In this document: positions 1-4,908 of the stretch, in pieces
Layout of the letters: each line of letters opens with the position of its first letter
How positions within the stretch are numbered: position 1 is the stretch's first letter
NCBI GenBank assembly: GCA_947177695.1
Contig: CAMWVO010000181.1
Coordinates: forward strand, 1 to 5,002
DNA length: 5,002 nt
Direction: 5' to 3'
DNA from: an uncultured Clostridia bacterium
Lineage (GTDB): Bacteria; Bacillota; Clostridia; Oscillospirales; Ruminococcaceae
Translations under genes and position numbers: made by a program
Notes under the pieces: generated by a model
Told to the model about the DNA's origin: nothing
Seen by the model: the letters and a program-made list of their open reading frames with translations, nothing else
The model's database searches: none

Positions 1-1161
1 GCCGTTGAGCGCGCCCGAGTTTACCATTTCGCCGTCGCCCGTGTAGGCTTCCTTGGAAATGTCTCCGCCCTTGATTACCTCGATAATGTCAATGCCGAAC
101 TTCTTGGCAAACTCGTAGTCGCGGGTATCATGTGCGGGAACAGCCATAATCGCGCCCGTTCCGTAGCCCATCATAACGTAGTCGGAAATATAGATGGGAA
201 CTTCCTTTTCGGTAACGGGATTTATAGCTGTCAGACCGTCTATCTTAACGCCGGTTTTGTCCTTGACAAGCTGCGTGCGCTCAAACTCGCTCTTTTTGGC
301 GCACTCGGCTTTATAGGCGTCGAGAGCGTCAATATTTGCAATGCTGTCTCTGTACTTTTCAATAATGGGGTGTTCGGGAGCGATTACCATAAACGTTACA
401 CCGTAAAGCGTATCGGGACGAGTGGTGTAAATGCGGAGCTGCTCGCCGTTCTCCTTAATGGAAAAATTTACAAACGCGCCTGTGGACTTGCCTATCCAGT
501 TCTCCTGCTGGAGACGGATATTCGGCAGATAGTTTACCTCGTCCAGACCCTGCAAAAGCTTGTCCGCGTACTCGGTAATGCGGAGATACCATACCTCCTT
601 GGTTTTCTGCACGATATCGCTGTGGCAGATGTCGCACTTGCCGCCCTGAGAGTCCTCGTTGGAAAGAACAACCTTACAGCTGGGGCAGTAGTTTACCAGC
701 GTTTTGTCTCTGAAAACAAGACCGTTCTCGAACATTTTCAGGAATATCCACTGGGTCCATCTGTAGTACTTTTCATCTGTGGTGTCGATGACCCTTGACC
801 AGTCAAAGGAAAATCCCACCCGTTTAAGCTGATTTGTGAACTTTGCGATATTGTTGTCTGTAACGATCCTCGGGTGTACGCCTGTTTTCATTGCTGTGTT
901 CTCGGTAGGCAGACCGTATGCGTCAAAGCCTATGGGGAACAGAACGTTGTAACCCTCCAGACGGCGTTTGCGGCTGACAACTTCAAGTCCCGAATAAGCT
1001 TTGATGTGACCAACGTGCATGCCCGCTCCCGAGGGGTATGGGAACTCAACAAGGGCGTAGAACTTAGGCTTTTTGCTGCCTGTTTCCGCCTTAAAGGTGC
1101 CGTGTTCCTCCCAGTAGTTCTGCCATTTTTTCTCAATGGACGAATAGTCGTATTTTTCCAT
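1..1161 (-). CDS. leuS: Leucyl-tRNA synthetase, N-terminal 387 residues (partial at window edge)
   Basis: Cytoplasmic class I aminoacyl-tRNA synthetase that charges tRNA-Leu with leucine using ATP. The reading frame is open from ATG at 1161 to the left edge, giving 387 residues of a family usually above 800. Seen directly: the class I HIGH-type motif as HVGH (49-52) after PYPSGAGM; the zinc-ribbon cysteines C159, C162, C176 and C179; the editing (CP1) domain threonine-rich motif TTRPDTLYG (246-254); and the second editing block GYGTGAIMAVPAHDTRDYEF (332-351), whose D348 in RDYEF matches the conserved aspartate that family knowledge assigns to proofreading. The KMSKS loop, anticodon-binding and C-terminal domains lie outside. 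AGGA 9 nt before the ATG supports this start. It is the last visible gene of the operon, 37 bp after a small membrane-protein gene; that gap is too short for a T-box leader. The signature reads YGLPTE where the more usual form is FGLPAE. Confidence 0.97.
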   Translation of the reverse strand, partial: MEKYDYSSIEKKWQNYWEEHGTFKAETGSKKPKFYALVEFPYPSGAGMHVGHIKAYSGLEVVSRKRRLEGYNVLFPIGFDAYGLPTENTAMKTGVHPRIVTDNNIAKFTNQLKRVGFSFDWSRVIDTTDEKYYRWTQWIFLKMFENGLVFRDKTLVNYCPSCKVVLSNEDSQGGKCDICHSDIVQKTKEVWYLRITEYADKLLQGLDEVNYLPNIRLQQENWIGKSTGAFVNFSIKENGEQLRIYTTRPDTLYGVTFMVIAPEHPIIEKYRDSIANIDALDAYKAECAKKSEFERTQLVKDKTGVKIDGLTAINPVTEKEVPIYISDYVMMGYGTGAIMAVPAHDTRDYEFAKKFGIDIIEVIKGGDISKEAYTGDGEMVNSGALNG

Positions 1162-1198
1162 TATGATCATTCCTTTGCATATTTTTGCGTATTTTTAT

Positions 1199-1585
1199 TC
1201 AATCCTTGCCGGACTCTGTGCCGCTCATTTCACGAAGATACTGTTTAAGATTTTTATTCCCGATAAGTACAATAAGCGACAGGATATCTATAAACGCCGC
1301 AAGACACGCAGCAGCGGTGACAATAGTATTCAGCAGCTCCGGTGCGCCCACGGTTTTGACCGCATACCTGATTATCAGCATAAAGATCATGTCCGCGATA
1401 CGAAGCAGTATGCCTATGTTACGCGCCGCGGGATTTCCCTTTTTTATGCCGTTCGCCGCCCAGAAGCCTATCAGAGCCAGCGGTATATTAAGCGTCAGCA
1501 GCGACAGTACCGCGCCCGTCCCGAAGAACAAAGCCGCCCAGGAAGCCGCCGTCCTGCCTTTTTCCGCGCTTTCCGACAAAGCCAT
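1199..1585 (-). CDS. Small hypothetical integral membrane protein
   Basis: I do not recognise this 128-residue protein. Three hydrophobic stretches are visible: about 13-44, long enough to be a hairpin of two segments with P35 near its middle, about 57-74, and about 84-108. They are followed by a charged, probably cytoplasmic tail rich in K, E and R (109-128). The loop KKGNPAARN (48-56) between the first stretches is basic, which by the positive-inside rule suggests it is cytoplasmic. There are no catalytic motifs and only one cysteine (C94). I chose ATG at 1585 because GGAG lies 8 nt upstream; a GTG at 1594 overlaps the rsfS stop but has the same GGAG abutting it, too close to work. The gene begins 5 bp after rsfS and ends 37 bp before leuS, so it is almost certainly cotranscribed. 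Confidence is high that it is a gene and low for any function. Confidence 0.82.
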   Translation of the reverse strand: MALSESAEKGRTAASWAALFFGTGAVLSLLTLNIPLALIGFWAANGIKKGNPAARNIGILLRIADMIFMLIIRYAVKTVGAPELLNTIVTAAACLAAFIDILSLIVLIGNKNLKQYLREMSGTESGKD

Positions 1586-1590
1586 TTCGA

Positions 1591-1947
1591 TCACTCCAAA
1601 TATTGTTTTATGTCAACGTCGTGACCGTCGCTCCAAAGTCTTTCCAGATTATAGAAATCCCTTGTTTCCTTATAGAAAATGTGTACCACAACGTCCGAAT
1701 AATCGAGCACGATCCAGTTTGAACCGTTGTTTCCCTGTACCTGCCTCGGCTCTCTGCCCATTTCTTTGAGACGAAATTCAAGCTCGTCCGCCAAGGATTT
1801 GGTATGAGTGGAGGAAGTGCCGTCCGCGATAATAAAGTAGTCCGCGATAATTGTCAGGTCGCCTATTCCTATTACGCGTATATCCTCCGCCTTTTTGCTG
1901 TCAAGTATCTTCACAGCAGCTTTCAGAAGCTCCTCTTGCGTCATCAT
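1591..1947 (-). CDS. rsfS: Ribosomal silencing factor RsfS (DUF143/Iojap family)
   Basis: RsfS binds ribosomal protein uL14 on the large subunit and blocks subunit joining, lowering translation in starved or stationary cells (family knowledge). The 118-residue length is typical. Diagnostic blocks are GDLTIIADYFIIADGTSSTH (29-48) and SNWIVLDYSDVVVHIF (76-91), followed by the characteristic FYNLERLW (98-105). The gene starts inside the end of yqeK with an ATGA overlap of 4 bp, implying translational coupling. Two adjacent ATGs (1947 and 1944) are possible: AAGGA lies 7 nt before the first, and GGAG lies 5 nt before the second. I kept the first; the choice changes one residue. It sits between yqeK and a small membrane-protein gene, in the common Firmicutes order nadD-yqeK-rsfS. 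It was formerly described as a plant Iojap-like protein. Confidence 0.96.
   Translation of the reverse strand: MMTQEELLKAAVKILDSKKAEDIRVIGIGDLTIIADYFIIADGTSSTHTKSLADELEFRLKEMGREPRQVQGNNGSNWIVLDYSDVVVHIFYKETRDFYNLERLWSDGHDVDIKQYLE
1594..1597 (-). promoter_or_regulatory. Ribosome binding site deciding the membrane-protein start
   Basis: GGAG on the minus strand lies inside the last codons of rsfS, 8 nt before ATG 1585. It directly abuts the alternative GTG at 1594, so it favours the ATG. Confidence 0.6.
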
Positions 1948-2534
1948 ATCTCCGTCCTTTCTTTTTTCTTTTCCGAGATGTACCGGTTGTACGCCTCAAT
2001 GGTGTGGTGCGGAAGCATAGATCCTTTCGCCACCACGTCCGCAACAGAAAACCTCAGCGCCTCCAGCATGGTTTTTTCAATGCTTTGGTAGGCGTATTTC
2101 CGCATTTTGTTCACGTCCTTGTAGTTCCTGTCCGCCGAGATAAGGTCGGCAATGTAAATAATTTCCTCCAGACGGCTCATGCCAGCCCTGCCTACCGTAT
2201 GGTACCGCACCGCGTTGAGAATGTCCTCGTCATGGACGTTCAGCACGTTCTCGGCGTACCACGCTCCCGCTATGGCATGATAAAGCGGAGGGGTTACAAG
2301 CTCCACAGGCGAAACGTCCAGCGTGGATTTTTTCGCCATTATAAGCTGTTCCTCCTTGGGTATCTCCTTGCAGATGTCGTGAAGAAGTCCTGTCAGATAC
2401 GCCTTTTCGGGCGAGTGGTAGTTGTACCTCTCCGCCAGCTTTTCGGCTTCCTCGGCAACGTTCAGACTGTGCTGGAAACGTTTTTTGGAAAGCCTGATAC
2501 TGAGGATATCGGTAAGTTCGGCAGCGGAATACAT
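1944..2534 (-). CDS. yqeK: HD-domain diadenosine tetraphosphate hydrolase YqeK
   Basis: YqeK-family HD-domain metallohydrolase; characterised members cut Ap4A symmetrically into two ADP. Metal-binding residues are visible (numbering from the ATG at 2534): H22 in RFQHSLNVA, the HD pair H52-D53 in LLHDICKE, H86 in YHAIAGA, H112 in RYHTVGR and D130 in ADLISADR. The length of 196 residues is normal for the family. AAGGAG lies 8 nt before this ATG but only 2 nt before an in-frame ATG at 2540, so I prefer the inner one; the alternative adds Met-Ser. The gene follows nadD after about 65 bp that contain a hairpin, and overlaps rsfS by 4 bp. Ap4A is a by-product of aminoacyl-tRNA synthetases, so linkage to leuS makes sense. 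The specific activity here is inferred from the family. Confidence 0.94.
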   Translation of the reverse strand: MYSAAELTDILSIRLSKKRFQHSLNVAEEAEKLAERYNYHSPEKAYLTGLLHDICKEIPKEEQLIMAKKSTLDVSPVELVTPPLYHAIAGAWYAENVLNVHDEDILNAVRYHTVGRAGMSRLEEIIYIADLISADRNYKDVNKMRKYAYQSIEKTMLEALRFSVADVVAKGSMLPHHTIEAYNRYISEKKKERTEI

Positions 2535-2542
2535 AGACATTT

Positions 2543-2548
2543 CTCCTT
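2543..2548 (-). promoter_or_regulatory. Ribosome binding site deciding the yqeK start
   Basis: AAGGAG on the minus strand is 8 nt from ATG 2534 and 2 nt from ATG 2540. Normal spacing supports the downstream ATG as the real start. Confidence 0.65.
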
Positions 2549-2562
2549 ACAAATTCTCTGCA

Positions 2563-2591
2563 CGTACCGCAGAAGACTTGTCCGCAGTACG
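2563..2591 (-). other. Intercistronic RNA hairpin between nadD and yqeK
   Basis: Arms 2581-2591 and 2563-2573 flank a 7-nt loop. As minus-strand RNA they pair over 11 bp, with nine Watson-Crick pairs and two G-U wobbles. On the plus strand the same two positions would be A-C mismatches, so the fold suits the operon transcript. No U-tract follows; purine-rich sequence and the yqeK ribosome binding site come next, so it does not look like an intrinsic terminator. An RNA processing or stability element is possible. Its function is not shown by sequence. Confidence 0.5.
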
Positions 2592-2603
2592 GGCGGGACG
2601 GTA

Positions 2604-3212
2604 TTATTCCCGGTAAAGATTATTTTCCAATATATATTTTACTACATTTTGCGGAACATAGCAAGATAAATCACAATTTTTTAAAATTTTTTCACGAATT
2701 TCCGTAGAAGAAATTTCCAGCGGCTCTGTTTTTACAAAAATTACCTCTCCGAAACTGCGGAGTTCAGCCGCTTTTTTTTCAAGATTTTCCGTGTCCGCGC
2801 CGTTTTGCTCGCGGGAAACCGCCGCAAGTCCGCACATGGAAAGTATTTCCTGCCAGCTTCTCCATCTGTCAAAGGACATGAGCATATCCCCGCCCACAAG
2901 CAGGAAAAGCTCGTCATCAGGGTACAGACCCTGAAAATGCCGCACCGTGTCCACCGTATAGCTTACGCCGCCCTGCAATACCTCGTAGTCGCTTACAGTC
3001 ACAAAGGGCATATCCGCAAAGGCGAGACGGCACATTTCAAGCCTGTCCGCACCGTCTGCGGGACGGCGTTTTAGATCCTTTTTGAACGGGGAAATTCCCG
3101 TTGGCATGACGATTACCTCGTCAAGCCGCAGGGCTTTCTGAAGCTCCGAAGCGAGACCGACGTGTCCATTGTGAACGGGGTCGAAGCTGCCCCCGAATAT
3201 CGCCCTGCGCAT
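2604..3212 (-). CDS. nadD: Nicotinate-nucleotide adenylyltransferase
   Basis: Transfers AMP from ATP to nicotinate mononucleotide to give deamido-NAD, the penultimate step of NAD synthesis, in the cytoplasm. The nucleotidyltransferase signature GGSFDPVHNGH (7-17) carries the (H/T)xGH motif as HNGH. Family blocks YTVDT (85-89), LLVGGDM (104-110) and the C-terminal ATP-binding ISSTEIR (167-173) are all present and intact. The length of 202 residues is typical. The start is the ATG at 3212 in the sequence TAATG, where the A is shared with the yhbY stop codon. I see no Shine-Dalgarno sequence before it, so translation probably depends on ribosomes finishing yhbY. The yhbY-nadD-yqeK order is shared with Bacillus and many Clostridia. 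Confidence 0.97.
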   Translation of the reverse strand: MRRAIFGGSFDPVHNGHVGLASELQKALRLDEVIVMPTGISPFKKDLKRRPADGADRLEMCRLAFADMPFVTVSDYEVLQGGVSYTVDTVRHFQGLYPDDELFLLVGGDMLMSFDRWRSWQEILSMCGLAAVSREQNGADTENLEKKAAELRSFGEVIFVKTEPLEISSTEIREKILKNCDLSCYVPQNVVKYILENNLYRE

Positions 3213-3508
3213 TACTTGACTTTGAGGTCAATTTTGGGATTTTGTGGATTGCGCTTGAACAGCACAAACTTGTTTCCGATTACCTGTACTACCTCGGATT
3301 TGGTTTTTTCCGCAAGCTCCTCCGCAGCCTCGGCAGGGGACAGCATACAGCCATCCTGGACTTTCATTTTGATAAGCTCCCGCGCTTTGAGGGCGTCAGA
3401 CACCTGGACTACCAGCGTGTCTATTATACCGTTTTTTCCAACCTGCAAAATGGTGTCCTCGGTCATTGCAATGCTTTTCAGCTTTGATCTTTGTTTGCTT
3501 GTTATCAT
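3212..3508 (-). CDS. yhbY: YhbY-family (CRM domain) ribosome assembly RNA-binding protein
   Basis: A single CRS1-YhbY (CRM) domain covers the whole 98-residue protein. The family binds pre-50S ribosomal particles and assists large-subunit assembly. Visible hallmarks are the basic N-terminus (ITSKQRSKLKS, 2-12), the GxxG RNA-binding loop as VGKNGI (23-28), the helix DALKARELIKMKV (38-50) and the C-terminal strand VVQVIGNKFVLFKRN (73-87). The family also occurs under the name YqeI in Bacillus. AGGA 9 nt before ATG 3508 supports the start. The gene follows the HAD phosphatase after 44 AT-rich bases without a terminator, and its stop overlaps the nadD start by one base. Confidence 0.95.
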   Translation of the reverse strand: MITSKQRSKLKSIAMTEDTILQVGKNGIIDTLVVQVSDALKARELIKMKVQDGCMLSPAEAAEELAEKTKSEVVQVIGNKFVLFKRNPQNPKIDLKVK

Positions 3509-3552
3509 AATATCAATTCCTTTCGGTAACTTTTTGTAAATTTATGCTATTT

Positions 3553-4191
3553 TTATACTCCGAGGATATTTTTAGCTGCGTCATAAATCTCGGAAAAGCT
3601 TTTTACCGCGGGGACGTCCCTGTCAACGCTTCCGAAGCCGTAAGCCGCGTGGATAAATGGTACTCCCGCGGAGTCGGACGCGTCAAGGTCTCCCTGCGTG
3701 TCCCCCACATAGACCGCCTTGTCCAGCTTGTTCCGCTCCATGACAATGCGGATATTTTCCGCCTTTGCAAATCCCGTTCCGCCGGGACACTCAAAGTCGG
3801 CAAAATATTTGTCAAGCTTGTGGTACTCCAGAAAGGTCTCGATGTAGCCGCTCTGACAGTTGCTGACGATAAACAGTTTTCCAAGACCGCAGAGGCGTTC
3901 AAGCTCCTTTTCAAGGTCGGGGAACAGCACCCCGCCGTGCTCTAAGAGGTAATCCTGCTCCACACGTTCGCACTCGTGCATTATCTCAATACGCAGGGAC
4001 GGTTCAAGCTCGGGAAGCATAAGGGCGGCGATGGTCTCCATGGTTTTTCCCATAAAGCCGCGCATATCCTCGCCTGTGACCTGCCTGTCCGTTTCGGGAC
4101 GGCGCGCCAGAGCCTCGCTCCAAGAGACGGCGACCTGCTCCGAGGAGTCCCATAATGTTCCGTCCAGATCGAAAATTATTCCGTAATTCAT
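3553..4191 (-). CDS. HAD-superfamily phosphatase, phosphoglycolate-phosphatase-like
   Basis: Soluble haloacid dehalogenase-fold hydrolase of 212 residues. All four HAD motifs are visible: motif I DLDGTLWDS (8-16) with nucleophile D8 and acid/base D10; motif II IVSN (108-111) with S110; motif III lysine K143 in FAKAEN; motif IV GDTQGDLDA (163-171) with metal-binding D164 and D168. Residues of about 17-85 between motifs I and II form a helical C1-type cap, as in the phosphoglycolate phosphatase (Gph) and PpaX group. The substrate cannot be read from sequence; 2-phosphoglycolate, pyrophosphate or another small phosphate ester are all possible. AAGGAG 7 nt before ATG 4191 fixes the start. It lies 11 bp after queF and 44 bp before yhbY, in the same operon. 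It is not an obvious YqeG, the HAD protein of the Bacillus cluster, because the cap and motif context differ. Confidence 0.9.
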   Translation of the reverse strand: MNYGIIFDLDGTLWDSSEQVAVSWSEALARRPETDRQVTGEDMRGFMGKTMETIAALMLPELEPSLRIEIMHECERVEQDYLLEHGGVLFPDLEKELERLCGLGKLFIVSNCQSGYIETFLEYHKLDKYFADFECPGGTGFAKAENIRIVMERNKLDKAVYVGDTQGDLDASDSAGVPFIHAAYGFGSVDRDVPAVKSFSEIYDAAKNILGV

Positions 4192-4202
4192 AAAAATGCT
4201 CC

Positions 4203-4700
4203 TTACCTGTTATCAATTTTTTCGGGGTACAGGTCGTGGTGGGTAAGACGGTCAACTGCAACCTGCTCCCACATTGTACCCTTTTTGCCGTAGTTGCAGT
4301 AGGGGTCGATGGAAATTCCCCCGCGTGGAGTGAATTTTCCCCAGACCTCGATATATTTGGGATCCATAAGCTTTATCAGGTCTTTCATAATGATGTTCAT
4401 GCAGTCCTCGTGAAAGTCTCCGTGGTTGCGGAAGCTGTAGAGATAAAGCTTCAGGGACTTGCTTTCCACCATTCTTTCCGCGGGGACGTAGGAAATATAC
4501 ACCGCCGCAAAGTCGGGCTGTCCCGTTATTGGGCAAAGGCTTGTAAATTCGGGGCAGTTAAATTTCACGAAATAGTCGTTGTCGGGGTGCTTGTTGATAA
4601 AGGTCTCCAGCACTTCGGGAGCGTAGTCCGTGGGATATTTTGTCTTTTGGTTTCCGAGGAGAGTTACTCCCTCGGTCTCGGTTTTTGTGCGTCCTGACAT
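4203..4700 (-). CDS. queF: NADPH-dependent 7-cyano-7-deazaguanine reductase (preQ1 synthase)
   Basis: Reduces the nitrile of preQ0 to the amine preQ1 with two NADPH, supplying the queuosine precursor that is later inserted into tRNA. At 165 residues it is the short, unimodular (Bacillus-type) T-fold form. The catalytic cysteine C56 lies in FTSLCPITGQPD with the proton donor D63. The QueF signature ESKSLKLY (79-86) and the substrate-binding H97-E98 in HGDFHEDC are present; all are offset by one from the B. subtilis residues as I recall them. The start ATG 4700 has AGGA 8 nt upstream. A sigma-A promoter about 60 bp upstream makes it the probable first gene of the operon. Other queuosine genes are not visible, and no preQ1 riboswitch is recognisable in its leader. 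Confidence 0.97.
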   Translation of the reverse strand: MSGRTKTETEGVTLLGNQKTKYPTDYAPEVLETFINKHPDNDYFVKFNCPEFTSLCPITGQPDFAAVYISYVPAERMVESKSLKLYLYSFRNHGDFHEDCMNIIMKDLIKLMDPKYIEVWGKFTPRGGISIDPYCNYGKKGTMWEQVAVDRLTHHDLYPEKIDNR

Positions 4701-4760
4701 TTTTATCTTCCTTTCAAAAATCTATATCTAAAAATTACAGACGGTTTTGTTCACTGCAAT

Positions 4761-4789
4761 ATTATACACTATAATCAGGATAAATTCAA
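4761..4789 (-). promoter_or_regulatory. Sigma-A promoter of the queF operon
   Basis: Minus strand: -35 TTGAAT (4784-4789), 17-bp spacer, -10 TATAAT (4761-4766). Five of six bases match the consensus at -35 and all six match at -10. Transcription should start near 4754-4756, leaving a 5' leader of about 55 nt before the queF ATG. The leader shows no recognisable riboswitch or terminator hairpin. Confidence 0.8.
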
Positions 4790-4835
4790 CTTATTTTTCC
4801 ATTTATAAGAACGTGCGCTGAAAATTTAAAAGCGG

Positions 4836-4864
4836 TTGACATTCAAATAATGGCATGATATAAT
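4836..4864 (+). promoter_or_regulatory. Perfect-consensus sigma-A promoter with extended -10
   Basis: TTGACA (4836-4841), 17-bp spacer, TATAAT (4859-4864), preceded by TG at 4856-4857 to give the extended -10 form TGnTATAAT. Every recognised sigma-A element is at consensus. Transcription should start near 4871-4873, about 37 nt before the ATG of the downstream gene. Confidence 0.9.
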
Positions 4865-4894
4865 TAATTAAAGCTACAGTGTTTAACGTTCAAA

Positions 4895-4900
4895 GGGGAG
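4895..4900 (+). promoter_or_regulatory. Ribosome binding site of the plus-strand gene
   Basis: GGGGAG lies 8 nt before the ATG at 4909. It abuts another ATG at 4901 that opens a two-codon frame (ATG TTT TAA), so spacing favours 4909 as the start. Confidence 0.75.
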
Positions 4901-4908
4901 ATGTTTTA

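Larger units (their letters stand above)
4701..4908. other. Divergent intergenic region between queF and the plus-strand gene
   Basis: About 208 bp of AT-rich DNA without a coding sequence. It holds two back-to-back sigma-A promoters whose -35 boxes are 46 bp apart (4790-4835), the queF leader (about 4701-4755) and the plus-strand leader (about 4871-4908). Two weak symmetric elements were noticed: CTTAT/ATAAG arms at 4790-4794 and 4805-4809, adjoining the queF -35 box, and AACGTT at 4885-4890 in the plus leader. Neither matches an operator that I can name. Confidence 0.7.

Noticed and set aside
130..798. Long plus-strand open frame opposite leuS
   Set aside because: It lies wholly antisense to intact leuS with its conserved motifs, shows no recognisable domain, and has cysteine- and arginine-rich composition typical of a shadow frame.
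1162..1198. T-box leader for leuS
   Set aside because: The gap to the upstream gene is only 37 bp, with no specifier stem, T-box sequence or terminator. Control would have to come from the operon promoter.
1185..1769. Plus-strand open frame antisense to the membrane protein and rsfS
   Set aside because: It covers rsfS, whose family blocks are unmistakable, and the frame has no promoter or family features.
2563..2591. Intrinsic terminator between nadD and yqeK
   Set aside because: The stem is present but no U-run follows it on the minus-strand transcript, and the downstream genes have no visible promoter of their own.
1851..2669. Plus-strand open frame of 272 codons across yqeK, rsfS and the nadD end
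   Set aside because: It spans three well-supported genes on the other strand, has no ribosome binding site and an arginine- and phenylalanine-rich composition; it is a reading-frame shadow.
4701..4756. preQ1 riboswitch in the queF leader
   Set aside because: A preQ1 sensor is plausible before queF, but the roughly 55-nt leader lacks the class I stem-loop with its A-rich tail and is too short for class II or III. A covariance-model scan would settle it; a hit would overturn this rejection.
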